A stretch of 27,128 bases of DNA from positions 4,246 through 31,373 of the forward strand of contig DAUP01000004.1 of assembly GCA_002505185.1 (NCBI GenBank). Reading direction: 5' to 3'. Below are positions 8,004 to 16,501 of the stretch, piece after piece. Origin of the DNA: Ferroplasmaceae archaeon UBA567 (lineage in GTDB: Archaea > Thermoplasmatota > Thermoplasmata > Thermoplasmatales > Thermoplasmataceae). The notes under the pieces are model-generated. The model was not told the DNA's origin. It searched no databases and saw nothing but the letters and a program-made list of their open reading frames with translations. Both the position numbers and the translations under genes were made by a program. Positions within the stretch are counted from its first letter, which is position 1. Each line of letters starts with the position of its first letter.

Positions 8004-9857
8004 ATGGAAAAAACAGAAAGCATGGAAAGAATACAGCGTATTATAATAAACGAAACAGCGACAGTTCTTATTATTTCCGCTTTTGCTGCGTTCGGACTAT
8101 TCGGGTATCTTAACATTTTTGCCATAGCTCTGGAAACCACATTGCTTGTATTTGCATTCATATTGCTGCTCATATCCAACCTCAATGGCAGATATAAATT
8201 CAACCCATTGTACATCCAGGCCTTTGTATATTCTACCATGCTGGAGGCTGATCTGGTAATCATGATGGCTATTTCCAATCCATTTTTTAAGTATACCCTT
8301 ATTGCAGTAGCAACCATATCCCTCATATTTGCTTCCTATAAGTTCTATAAAGACCCTTATTCCTACGATATCTTAAGAAATATAGAAAACAGGGTAAAAC
8401 AATTATACATTATTATAGCAGCTGCATTCCTTATAGCTGTATCAGCAATAGCCATGCTAGCAGTATTTGCGCCCACAGATGAATTTCTGATAGACCTCTA
8501 CTCCGCAATGCAATTCATGCATGGGTTAAATCCATACAATCCTGCAACCACAGCTGGCGTGTTTCTTTACTTCAAAAGCTTCAATATGGATCTGAATGTT
8601 ACGCCCACAATGTACGGGAAAGACATAACTCTTCTGGGATATCCTTCACTGGCATTTCTGATTTACATACCATATGTCTATGTGGGAAAATTTGCAAACC
8701 TTATAATCTCTGCCGTGGCTTTCATACCATTTATTATTATATATAGAAAATTTAATGACAAAAAGATGGGGCTGTACGCCATGCTGGCACTGCTTGTCAA
8801 CGTAATATTCCTTTACAGTGCGGCATTTTCACTGGTCGGGCTTGTGTGGGTTGTATTCCTGATGGCATCATATTACTTCAGAAATGAGCCAACGTACTCC
8901 GGGATATTTTTTGGACTGTCCCTATCTGCAAAACAGTTTCCTGCACTGATTTTTCCCTTCATGTTTTATATGATCTACAGGGAAAAAGGCATTCTTGAAG
9001 CCATTAAATGGACTGTGTCAGCATTCCTTATATTCATGCTAATCAATGGTTATTTCATTATAAGGTCTCCAGCACTCTATTTTAAAGACATACTTTCTCC
9101 AGAAATAATGAAGCTCATAGGAATAGGATTCGGGCCATCCCAGCTTTCATTCCTTAATTTTGTTCATATTCCACCTCAACTGTTCACTATTATTATGGTG
9201 CTTTCATTAGTGGCATTTTTTGTTCTATATATTAGACATTATGACACCTTGAAATTTGATCTCTTTGTATTTCCTGTATTGATACTTTTATTTAATTACA
9301 GGCTTCTCATAACCTATGTGGCTTTCTGGCCTCTTATATCCATAATATCCATAGAGGACATAGATTATGGCAGAAAACTTTCCATTAACAGGAAAATTAT
9401 CAGGCACTATGCAACCTATGCTCTTGCCATACTGATTGCTATCCTTGTTGTTGGAGCCTATTTCGGGGTGCATCCGGAAGAAAATGTGAAAGTTAATTCT
9501 ATAAGCCTTGATTTGTTTCATGGAAAGGTAAAAAAGATATTTGTGAGTGTTGCATATACGGGCAAAAAATCCGAGAATATATATTTCAGGGGTATAATAA
9601 ACGAAACCAGCTATAACGGGCTGCTGTTCAACTATTCGGGAAATAAATTAATTCCGGGTGCCACAACAAATATAACACTTTATCCGGTACGGGGTGAAAC
9701 AATTCCCGATAATATTACCATCGATCTGATTGCATACAATGGCACAATACAGGGGTCATCAACATACAGCATATACCAATGGAAGGTTATGCCCTACCAT
9801 GATTTGCTATATAATCCTCCGCAAAATAAGTTATCGCTAAATCAGAGCCTGCCCTGA
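8004..9857 (+). CDS. Polytopic GT-C-like glycosyltransferase with extracytoplasmic C-terminal domain
   Basis: The 617-residue protein has about 11-13 hydrophobic spans in residues 15-490. A polar tail of about 125 residues follows, rich in beta-type segments and N-x-T/S sequons, probably outside the membrane. After the fourth span it has PTDEFLIDLYSAMQFMHGLN, an acidic first-loop motif like the catalytic DE pair of GT-C enzymes. Later it has GLSLSAKQFPALIFPFMFYM, which resembles the KxxP region of GT87/DUF2029 mannosyltransferases. Such enzymes use polyprenyl-phosphate sugars to extend glycans outside the cell. The 1-base gap from the GtrA gene indicates an operon that could supply and use a lipid-linked sugar. 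The last 71 bases overlap hemB on the other strand. Acceptor and sugar are unknown. Confidence 0.7.
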   Translation: MEKTESMERIQRIIINETATVLIISAFAAFGLFGYLNIFAIALETTLLVFAFILLLISNLNGRYKFNPLYIQAFVYSTMLEADLVIMMAISNPFFKYTLIAVATISLIFASYKFYKDPYSYDILRNIENRVKQLYIIIAAAFLIAVSAIAMLAVFAPTDEFLIDLYSAMQFMHGLNPYNPATTAGVFLYFKSFNMDLNVTPTMYGKDITLLGYPSLAFLIYIPYVYVGKFANLIISAVAFIPFIIIYRKFNDKKMGLYAMLALLVNVIFLYSAAFSLVGLVWVVFLMASYYFRNEPTYSGIFFGLSLSAKQFPALIFPFMFYMIYREKGILEAIKWTVSAFLIFMLINGYFIIRSPALYFKDILSPEIMKLIGIGFGPSQLSFLNFVHIPPQLFTIIMVLSLVAFFVLYIRHYDTLKFDLFVFPVLILLFNYRLLITYVAFWPLISIISIEDIDYGRKLSINRKIIRHYATYALAILIAILVVGAYFGVHPEENVKVNSISLDLFHGKVKKIFVSVAYTGKKSENIYFRGIINETSYNGLLFNYSGNKLIPGATTNITLYPVRGETIPDNITIDLIAYNGTIQGSSTYSIYQWKVMPYHDLLYNPPQNKLSLNQSLP

Positions 9858-10761
9858 ATAGTGCAATTAAAGCCTCGTTTATGGCATCCGGAGCCAGGCT
9901 TCCTGATAATACCGCATTTTTTATCATGCTGTATTCCCCGCTAACCATATATGTTGCCAGGGGTTTTTTATAGAGTTGTTTTGCACGGTAAATCACGTCA
10001 AGGTAAAATAAAGCAGGTTTTACCATTATTATATCTGCCCCTTCCTTTATGTCAAGGCTTATTTCATTCATGGCCTCATCTCCATTTCTGTAATCCATCT
10101 GGTAGCTCTTTCTGTCACCGAATTGTGGGGCGGAATCGGCAGCATCCCTGAAAGGCCCATAGAGATTGGAGGCGAATTTGGAGCTGTATGCCATAATAAT
10201 TGTATTAATGTATCCACTGGTGTCCAGGGCTTTGCGTATGGTTCCTACCTGGCCGTCCATCATTCCAGATGGAGCAATGATGTCCACGCCCGCTTCGGCA
10301 TAGCTTATAGCCTCTTTTCCATAGATATCAAGTGTTTTATCGTTGTCCACATATCCATTGGATATTATTCCACAGTGCCCAGTATCCGTATACTCGCACA
10401 GGCACAAGTCGGCTATAACATTCAATTTTGTATTGGCCTTTGCTGATCTGATGGCTTTCTGTACTATGCCATTATGGTCATAGGATGCTGTCCCTGAGGA
10501 GTCTTTTTGTGCAGGAATTCCAAAAAGTATGATATTTTTCACACCTATATCCTCTAAATGCCCTATATATTTTTCATATTCCTTCAATGAATATCTGTAT
10601 ATGCCTGGCATGGATTTTATTGCAGTTTTACTTTTTGCTGTCTCATCCACAAACACAGGCATTATGAGCTTGTCAGGATTTATGGAGGTTTCGGTGAAGA
10701 TATCCCTTATATTGCTATTTAATCTGTATCTTCTCATTCGTTCAACTGGAAACATAAGCAT
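9787..10761 (-). CDS. hemB: Porphobilinogen synthase (delta-aminolevulinic acid dehydratase)
   Basis: The 324-residue product aligns with the whole family: MPVFVDE near the start, DLCLCEYTDTGHCG (residues about 121-134) with the three cysteines of a zinc-type active site, the first Schiff-base lysine in YSSKFASNLYGPFRDA (about 197), the second in MVKPALFYLDV (about 249) and the tail FRAGSDLAITYFAEDY. It condenses two 5-aminolevulinate molecules to porphobilinogen in haem synthesis. It stands apart from other haem genes; the nearby P450 is a possible haem consumer. A TATA box at about 10778-10790 puts the transcription start at the ATG. A second in-frame ATG two codons later is possible. The 3' end overlaps the GT-C-like gene. 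Confidence 0.96.
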   Translation of the reverse strand: MLMFPVERMRRYRLNSNIRDIFTETSINPDKLIMPVFVDETAKSKTAIKSMPGIYRYSLKEYEKYIGHLEDIGVKNIILFGIPAQKDSSGTASYDHNGIVQKAIRSAKANTKLNVIADLCLCEYTDTGHCGIISNGYVDNDKTLDIYGKEAISYAEAGVDIIAPSGMMDGQVGTIRKALDTSGYINTIIMAYSSKFASNLYGPFRDAADSAPQFGDRKSYQMDYRNGDEAMNEISLDIKEGADIIMVKPALFYLDVIYRAKQLYKKPLATYMVSGEYSMIKNAVLSGSLAPDAINEALIALFRAGSDLAITYFAEDYIANHGRA

Positions 10762-10878
10762 AAATATGGTTAATTGCTAATTAAATATTTTCAATTACGA
10801 TAAGAGTATATAAAACAGTATAAAATTGGCTGGAATTAAATCAATATCATTTCATTTTTGAAATAAAGCATTCCAGGA

Positions 10879-11598
10879 TTAGAGTTTTCCATTCAATTTA
10901 AGATATTTTTCATAGAATTCCGGATATGCCTCATATTCTACATCGTCGAAATCATTTGCTTCCATGAACCCTTTCAACCGCAGTATGCAGGAATCACATT
11001 TCCCACATGCCTTTTCTCTTCCATTGTAACATGACCATGTAAGATGATAAGGAACTCCAAGTTTTCTGCCCAGCCTTACTATATCTGCCTTTGTTAGGTA
11101 TTGTAAGGGCACCCTTATCCTGAATCCCTTTTCTATGCCATATTCAGTGCCAAGATTCAGGGTTTTCTCCATGGAGTTAAAGAATTCGGGTCTGCAGTCC
11201 GGGTATCCGGAATAATCTATTGCATTTGCACCTATAAAGATAGAAGAAGCCTCTATGGTTTCCCCGTATGCAGCTGCAAGTGCCAGAAATGTGGTATTTC
11301 TTGCCGGAACATAGGTGACCGGTATTTCCTTTTCAATATTTTCCATATCCCGTTCAGGAACTTTTATGTTATCGGTGAGTGCAGATCCACCTATTTGCTT
11401 CATATCCATGCTAATTTTCTTGAGTTTCAATCCATAGTGCCTGCATATTTCCTCAGAGCTCCTTAATTCTCTTATATGTCTCTGGCCGTAATCAAAGCTC
11501 AAAGGATAAACAGTGTAACCACTATCTATTGCATATGCCAGTACAGTCGGAGAGTCAAGCCCACCTGAAATTAATACAACAGCCTTTCTGTTTTCCAT
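10879..11598 (-). CDS. queC: 7-cyano-7-deazaguanine synthase
   Basis: The 239-residue product opens with the ATP-pyrophosphatase loop SGGLDS (residues 11-16). It has the zinc-binding SCYNGREKACGKCDSCILR, whose cysteines 190, 198, 201 and 204 match QueC. The enzyme turns 7-carboxy-7-deazaguanine into preQ0 with ATP and ammonia. In archaea preQ0 is the precursor of archaeosine at position 15 of tRNA, inserted by the archaeal transglycosylase. The gene lies 22 bases downstream of the 2-hydroxyacid dehydrogenase gene on the same strand, so the two are probably cotranscribed, although no functional link is obvious. No queD or queE is seen in the window. Confidence 0.95.
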   Translation of the reverse strand: MENRKAVVLISGGLDSPTVLAYAIDSGYTVYPLSFDYGQRHIRELRSSEEICRHYGLKLKKISMDMKQIGGSALTDNIKVPERDMENIEKEIPVTYVPARNTTFLALAAAYGETIEASSIFIGANAIDYSGYPDCRPEFFNSMEKTLNLGTEYGIEKGFRIRVPLQYLTKADIVRLGRKLGVPYHLTWSCYNGREKACGKCDSCILRLKGFMEANDFDDVEYEAYPEFYEKYLKLNGKL

Positions 11599-11620
11599 GG
11601 AGGATAATTATGGAAAGGTA

Positions 11621-12556
11621 TTATAATTTATATAGAGGTTCCCTGCCATTGAGCACATTTACCAGGTTTGTTACAGCAGTTTCAGCCATTTTGTCTCTGG
11701 TTTCATATGTTGCACTTCCCAGGTGTGGCGTGGCAACAACATTGGGAAATGCGAGAAGTGGGTTTGAATTTGTCACGGGCTCACTTTCGAAAACATCAAG
11801 GGCAGCTCCCCTAATAATGCCCTCTTTCAATGCCCTTGCCAGATCGTATTCGTCTACAATTTTGCCTCTTGTGCCATTTATGAGAAATGCTGTTTTCTTC
11901 ATCTTTGATAATTTTGCATAGTCAATAAAATGGTATGTTTCCTCGTTCAGGTCAAGTGCTATTGCCACATAATCTGATTGGGAAAGCAGGGAATCAAGAC
12001 TGGTGAAATCAGCAGCAACATCATGCCTGTGCCTGCTATAGTATATAATATTCATATCAAAACCGGATGCCCTTTTAACAAGGGCTTTCCCTATTCTTCC
12101 CATGCCTATTATTCCCAGTGTTTTTCCATGTATTTCGCTGCCAAGCATGAATGTGGGATTCCATCCTGCTTTCCAGCCATTTTCCCGGATAAGGTTATTT
12201 CCTGATACAATATTCCTGGCAACAGCAATCATAATCCCAAAAATTAGATCTGCTGTGGCATCTGTAAGAACCTCAGGTGTATATGTCACCATTATCCCCC
12301 TTTCCCTGGCGTAGTCAACATCTATGTGGTCATAACCTACGCTATAAGTGCTTATGACCTTTAATTTTCTTCCTCTGTCTATTATTTCCTTATCTATTTT
12401 TTCATTAAGTGTTATGAGCATCCCCTCAGCATTTTCTATGTTAGAAAGTATCCATTCCCTCATATCACCCGTTCCAGGAAAAAATTCGACTTGAATATTC
12501 TTCTCACTGGCAAGATAATTTCCGGGTATATGTCTTGTGGCAATAACGTTGTACAT
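11621..12556 (-). CDS. D-isomer-specific 2-hydroxyacid dehydrogenase
   Basis: The 311-residue product has the Rossmann motif GIIGMGRIGKAL (about residue 150), the catalytic Arg in NGTRGKIVDE, the Glu in ALDVFESEP and the His in TPHLGSATYETR, the complete set for the family. After the second Rossmann strand it has YYSRHR. The missing acidic residue and the Arg there suggest NADP rather than NAD as the cofactor, as in glyoxylate/hydroxypyruvate reductases. It lacks the C-terminal ACT domain of full-length SerA. Glyoxylate, hydroxypyruvate or 2-ketogluconate reductase are all possible. It leads a two-gene unit with queC and is divergent from the dedA-type gene. Confidence 0.88.
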   Translation of the reverse strand: MYNVIATRHIPGNYLASEKNIQVEFFPGTGDMREWILSNIENAEGMLITLNEKIDKEIIDRGRKLKVISTYSVGYDHIDVDYARERGIMVTYTPEVLTDATADLIFGIMIAVARNIVSGNNLIRENGWKAGWNPTFMLGSEIHGKTLGIIGMGRIGKALVKRASGFDMNIIYYSRHRHDVAADFTSLDSLLSQSDYVAIALDLNEETYHFIDYAKLSKMKKTAFLINGTRGKIVDEYDLARALKEGIIRGAALDVFESEPVTNSNPLLAFPNVVATPHLGSATYETRDKMAETAVTNLVNVLNGREPLYKL

Positions 12557-12629
12557 AGAACAATAATTAGCAAAGGCAATAAAGAATTTTCCATGGATTA
12601 ATTATTTATCTTTTATTAACGTAAAGATT

Positions 12630-12642
12630 AATTATATGGTAT
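12630..12642 (+). promoter_or_regulatory. TATA box of the DedA gene
   Basis: ATTATATGGTATA is centred 24-28 bases before the TTG at 12659. This would put the transcription start right at that codon. Confidence 0.45.
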
Positions 12643-12658
12643 AAATGTACCTAATAAA

Positions 12659-13321
12659 TTGAGCTTACTTACACCAATTACAATAGAACTTGTTAAATTC
12701 GTTGAGATAATAATCATTAAAATGGGGCTTTTAGGTGTATTTTTTCTGATGCTCCTTGAAGGAATGTTATTACCGGTCCCATCTGAGGTTGTCATGACGT
12801 TTTCTGGATATCTGGCTTTTTATGGATTACTTGATCCATTTGGATCGTATTTTTCTGTTATACTTCTTCTACTTGCAGGTTCTATAGGTGATCTTATAGG
12901 GGCATGGATAGCATACTGGATTGGAAAATATGGCGGAGACCCCTTCATATTAAGATATGGCAAATACTTCTTCCTTAAAAGTGATACTATTGACAGAACA
13001 AAGATGTGGTTTAACAGATATGGTGACATCTCAGTTTTCACAACAAGATTCTTGCCTGTCCTCCGTACTTTTATATCAATACCTGCAGGAATAGCTACCA
13101 TGGACTTCAGGAAATTTTCACTGTATACACTCACTGGTGATATTATGTATAATATTGTCCTTATATATCTAGGAATATTATTTGGGTCTAACTGGAAAGT
13201 TCTTCTGAAGTACTTTACAGAACTTTCATATGTGGGTGGGGCAGCATTTATGGTGGTTATAGTGTATTTTATATTCAGAATTCTAAAGAACAGGAATAAG
13301 GGCATAAAGTTAGACAAATAA
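12659..13321 (+). CDS. DedA family membrane protein
   Basis: The 220-residue product has the DedA hallmarks: LLPVPSEVVMTFSGYLA (the conserved Glu in a re-entrant loop), GSIGDLIGAWIAYWIGKYGG and FTRFLPVLRTFISIPAGIATM (the paired arginines), with four to six hydrophobic segments. Relatives act in phospholipid flipping (scrambling or undecaprenyl-phosphate translocation) and envelope homeostasis. The start chosen is TTG. The next in-frame ATG is 21 codons later and would remove the N-terminal amphipathic helix, and a TATA box lies about 25 bases before the TTG. An MFS gene follows after 31 bases on the same strand, suggesting an operon. Confidence 0.9.
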   Translation: MSLLTPITIELVKFVEIIIIKMGLLGVFFLMLLEGMLLPVPSEVVMTFSGYLAFYGLLDPFGSYFSVILLLLAGSIGDLIGAWIAYWIGKYGGDPFILRYGKYFFLKSDTIDRTKMWFNRYGDISVFTTRFLPVLRTFISIPAGIATMDFRKFSLYTLTGDIMYNIVLIYLGILFGSNWKVLLKYFTELSYVGGAAFMVVIVYFIFRILKNRNKGIKLDK

Positions 13322-13352
13322 ATAATATACTAATAAACACTATAGGAATTAT

Positions 13353-14591
13353 ATGTTTTCTGACTCTGCAAACATAGTAAATAAGTCTTTTCGTTATTTG
13401 CTTATTTCAAGAGCAATGAGGAGTTCAGCTCTAATATTTGTTACTCTTGCCCTTCCTTTATATCTTCACTTCCTTCATTTTTCTCTGATTTTCATAAGTC
13501 TGATTTATATTCCAATAATATTATTTAATGTAGTTCTTGTATTGATTCTGGGCAGACTCGGAGATACTATAGGATATTCCAAAATACTGTTTATCAGTGA
13601 AGCATTTCCAGTTGTAGGCCTATTGATGCTCTCCCTATCCACTAATATATATATCATAGCAATAGGTGCTATAATAGCAGGAATAACCGGTGGGGCAGGT
13701 GGAATGAGAGGGGCATTTTCACCTGGCATGATGGCTTTTGTCGCAAACAATTATCCTGGAGAGAGTGAGCGTGTTGACAGGATTTCCCTCCTTACAGCCA
13801 CGGCATCCTTCTTTTCGATCTTTGGCGGATTATTCATGGCACTATATGGGTTCATATCGAACATAATAGGCGTTCTTGGATTTTACCGGCTTTTCTTCAT
13901 AGTATCATTTCTGCTCATTCTTGGATCACTTATAGCCCTGTCAAGGCTACATGAGTACAGAAGGCCGAAAAAAACTACCAGAATAATGAAAAAAGCCAGT
14001 TTCAAGTATCTTATACGGATTCTACTGCCAAACAGCGTAAATGCCGCCGCCATCGGAATAGCAATGCCCCTGCTTCCCCTTTTCTTTGCATTAAAATTCC
14101 ATATAGATCCGGGGATGATTGGGTATATATATACTGTGGCATACATCTCCACGGCAATAGGTTCCTTTGTTTCAGGCAGATATATTAATGGCAACATTGA
14201 TTCTCTCAAAATGGCATCTATAGCACATATACTTCAGGGAGCCTTATTTATTGTAATAGCCTTTACACCTTTTCTGCTAATTGCCGCTGCCATATATGTG
14301 GGAAGAATGGCAGTAGCCGGAATAGGCGCCCCAATGAGAGGTGCAATAAACGTTAGAGGCATAGATAAGGAAGATTATGGTACTTCCACATCACTACAGG
14401 GAGTTTCAGGCAGAGGCTCTCAGCTCACAACGGGTGCATCCGGTTATCTTATGGATATTAATCTTGCATTTCCATTGATAATTGGGGGTAGTATACAGGC
14501 CATTGGTGGAGTCCTTTACTACGTTATGGTTAAAACCTGGCATCCTGACAAAAGTTCTGGTGGCAGAAAACATCATGCAAAAGTAAATTAA
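13353..14591 (+). CDS. MFS transporter (substrate unknown)
   Basis: The 412-residue protein has about 12 membrane spans. The family's loop-2 signature appears as GRLGDTIGYSK (the D-R-x-G-R-R/K type motif A). Gly- and Ala-rich helices follow (AGITGGAGGMRGAFSPGMM), and after a basic central loop (EYRRPKKTTRIMKK) comes the second half. The end LMVKTWHP-like tail is basic and cytoplasmic. It differs from the MFS protein at 1.3-2.5 kb and is not a recent copy. Drug efflux or organic-solute transport is possible. It probably shares a transcript with the DedA gene. Its stop overlaps by 4 bases the stop of the convergent histidine phosphatase gene. Confidence 0.85.
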   Translation: MFSDSANIVNKSFRYLLISRAMRSSALIFVTLALPLYLHFLHFSLIFISLIYIPIILFNVVLVLILGRLGDTIGYSKILFISEAFPVVGLLMLSLSTNIYIIAIGAIIAGITGGAGGMRGAFSPGMMAFVANNYPGESERVDRISLLTATASFFSIFGGLFMALYGFISNIIGVLGFYRLFFIVSFLLILGSLIALSRLHEYRRPKKTTRIMKKASFKYLIRILLPNSVNAAAIGIAMPLLPLFFALKFHIDPGMIGYIYTVAYISTAIGSFVSGRYINGNIDSLKMASIAHILQGALFIVIAFTPFLLIAAAIYVGRMAVAGIGAPMRGAINVRGIDKEDYGTSTSLQGVSGRGSQLTTGASGYLMDINLAFPLIIGGSIQAIGGVLYYVMVKTWHPDKSSGGRKHHAKVN

Positions 14592-15193
14592 GAAAATACG
14601 GATTTTATTTTTTCATCTAGGTTTATAGCACCAAGGCATAATAATTTCATAGGTTCTTTCCCAACAACGGTCATTGATGCATTCTTAATGGCCATCCCAA
14701 AGCTTTCTCCCTCAGAAAATCCGAGGTAATATGAAGCTATAGCCCTTATGGGATCTGAATGAGAAACAAATATGTATTTCCCTTTATAATCATCCATACA
14801 GGATTTCACACGTTCCTGGAGATGTTCCCAGGTTTCCATGCCAAGTGTTTCCCTGATATTGCCTGTTATATGTGAATTTGGGTAGAGACTATCCAAAAAT
14901 TCGTTAATACTATGTCCCTGTGCCTTGCCAAGGTAAACCTCCTTTAGCCTGTCATCAATACTAATATCTAATCCCACATACTTTGAAATGATGTTAGCGG
15001 TGTCGTAGGCTCTCTTAATGGGACTGCTCACTATTCCATCAAATTTAAGTCCACTTAACTGTTGAGCAGTCCGTTCCGCCTGTTTTTTACCAGTGTCTGT
15101 GAGTGTATTGTCATCTACATCATCCGATAGTATTTTTGCCACGTTTATGTTGCTTTCACCATGTCTGATAAATATGTATGAGTTCATAGACAT
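14588..15193 (-). CDS. Histidine phosphatase family protein, possible cofactor-dependent phosphoglycerate mutase
   Basis: The 201-residue product starts with the phosphohistidine motif IFIRHGESNIN. It has SSPIKRAYDTANII (second phosphate-binding Arg), the acid/base Glu in LKEVYLGKAQG and the second His in VSHSDPIRAIASYYLG. These are the four pocket elements of the RHG superfamily. The enzyme may be a 2,3-bisphosphoglycerate-dependent mutase, an activity reported for a homologous protein in Thermoplasma, or a broad phosphatase such as sugar-phosphate or alpha-ribazole phosphatase. The usual HGG/HGxx after the second His is HSD here. Two ATG codons two residues apart are possible starts; the first is given. 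A TATA-like stretch is at about 15204-15220. Confidence 0.85.
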   Translation of the reverse strand: MSMNSYIFIRHGESNINVAKILSDDVDDNTLTDTGKKQAERTAQQLSGLKFDGIVSSPIKRAYDTANIISKYVGLDISIDDRLKEVYLGKAQGHSINEFLDSLYPNSHITGNIRETLGMETWEHLQERVKSCMDDYKGKYIFVSHSDPIRAIASYYLGFSEGESFGMAIKNASMTVVGKEPMKLLCLGAINLDEKIKSVFS

Positions 15194-15429
15194 GGATAAA
15201 TTAGCTATTAATAAATATGTTTAAAGAATGTTACCGTACCCACATATACTGTAATTCCATAATTGTTTCCATTTTAAACGAAAAAATAGACCGATAAATC
15301 GTGCCTAAATTTATGCCTGATTTTGTGCATTTATATTTTTCACTGAATGTCTGTATGAGATTGCCAATAATCAAACAATTCTAATTAACCCCCAGGAAGG
15401 AAGCTGGATTTTTTTTTATTTATAAGATT
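15194..15429. other. Gene-free region before the TnpB remnant
   Basis: AT-rich, with the promoter of the histidine phosphatase at its left edge. CCAG, 8 bases and CTGG (15392-15407) followed at once by nine T (15409-15417) looks like an intrinsic terminator reading to the right, although no gene is visible to its left on that strand. No start, ribosome binding site or RNA gene was recognised. Confidence 0.45.
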
Positions 15430-15441
15430 CAAAAGTCATGG

Positions 15442-15940
15442 TATACGGTATTTACGTTTCAGTGCATCTATCAATACACTGAAGCTTTCATAGGCTCTTT
15501 TAAGTTTGAAATTATCGATCATGATAGGGGTGTCATGACAGTTAAAGTAAAATATTATTAGAAAAACATAAGGAAATTTACGAAACCTCATACCAAAAAA
15601 CTCAGAACTTACCTCAACAGATAGTGTTATAATGAATTCCAGAAGATGATAGAGTACAAATCGCAGAAAAAGGGCAGTATATATGTGAATTCAGGATGGA
15701 CTTCCTCAGAATGCCCCCTGTCTGGTGAAAAAATAAAGCACCCAATCTGGAAGATATTCAGATGTGAAACCTGTAATCAAGACTATGAGAGGGACAGGTT
15801 AGTGTTACTGGCTATAACCCCCCATGGTCTTGATCTGTTCGGTAATCTCTTTGCCATCTATGATGGGTGAATACCTGTACACCAGAAGCATGCCTAATGT
15901 TTCTGGATCAGATCTGACTGAGGTAGTGCATAAGATTGCA
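15442..15940 (+). pseudogene. Remnant of an IS200/IS605-type TnpB (OrfB) gene
   Basis: One frame reads, after an in-frame TAG that looks like a mutated Trp codon (R-stop-CYNEFQKMIEYK), EFQKMIEYKSQKKGSIYVNS, then TSSECPLSGEK, then FRCETCNQDYERDRLVLLAI. This is the C-terminal RuvC/zinc-ribbon part of TnpB, where the family has CPxCG...C..CG...DRD..A. The second zinc Cys is Ser here (CPLS). The frame is broken by stops near 15556 and 15616. After about 15815 a different frame carries a tail-like peptide (PPMVLICSV...YTRSMPNVSG) ending near 15940. It is too short (a full TnpB has about 400 residues) and has several lesions, so it is dead. The longest intact piece runs 15646-15870. No TnpA gene or clear element ends were seen. 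Confidence 0.6.
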
Positions 15941-16169
15941 TAATCTTTCGAGAACGGTATAGTTTCCTTATCTTTATTTCCCATAGAATTTATATATTGT
16001 GCTGGATTAATAATGCTATGATCAAATGCTCTCTCTTACATGTTCATGAACCTGCTGTCGCTGTACCTTCATTTTCGGATACTGAATATGATAGATAGGA
16101 AATGTAGCGTCATGACTGTCATATTGATACTTCCAGGATAAAGGTTTATAGAGTGAGAAAGGAGAGACC

Positions 16170-16262
16170 ATGAGTAAGATACCAAAGGAAGTAGATGATT
16201 TGGTGTCAATTCTAAAGATAAATCTCGACCTATTACGTAAAAAAAGGAAGGTTAAGGATTAA
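16170..16262 (+). CDS. Possible 30-residue small protein
   Basis: ATG to TAA encodes 30 residues (MSKIPKEVDDLV...LRKKRKVKD) with an acidic middle and a strongly basic end. AAAGGAGAG, a good ribosome binding site, is 3-4 bases upstream, and a TATA-like GGTTTATAG lies about 25 bases before the ATG. No family is recognised. It sits between the TnpB remnant and the duplicated membrane genes and could be a real small protein or a leftover 5' end of a decayed gene. Confidence 0.4.
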   Translation: MSKIPKEVDDLVSILKINLDLLRKKRKVKD

Positions 16263-16270
16263 ATATAATT

Positions 16271-16501
16271 CTAAAACTCATTTTTGTGACTTATTCCTTT
16301 TTTATTTAGTTTTGATGCAAAATACATTCCATATATATCCACACCAACGGCACAAAATAAAGAAAACATTGCACCATAAACAAATAACGGATGTCCAATC
16401 AAATTGTATGGAGTAAGAAGTGAGCCCAACCATACAATCTCCTCCGGCAATATTAAAATTACACCTATTATTAGATATTTCCGTGGCATCTTATTGTTCA
16501 T
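16271..16501 (-). CDS. Small two-span membrane protein, copy 2 of a tandem pair
   Basis: The 76-residue product has two hydrophobic segments (about residues 8-30 and 40-62), SLLTPYNL between them and a basic tail SKLNKKG. It is about 55-60 percent identical to the neighbouring 73-residue product, sharing KMP.KY, SLLTPYNL, NPLF/HPLF, VDIYGMY and ASKLNK. No known family was recognised. The 50 bases before its ATG copy the 3' end of the 282-residue gene, so it arose by tandem duplication (see the repeat entry). It lies 50 bases after the 73-residue gene on the same strand and probably belongs to the same transcript. Confidence 0.65.
   Translation of the reverse strand: MNNKMPRKYLIIGVILILPEEIVWLGSLLTPYNLIGHPLFVYGAMFSLFCAVGVDIYGMYFASKLNKKGISHKNEF

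Noticed and set aside
7856..8326. 156-codon minus-strand ORF
   Set aside because: It spans the junction of the GtrA and GT-C-like genes in antisense, and both plus-strand genes have clear membrane-protein patterns.
15465..15700. Minus-strand open frame of more than 70 codons across the TnpB relic
   Set aside because: It is open by chance opposite the relic; the recognisable zinc-ribbon and helix motifs are on the plus strand.
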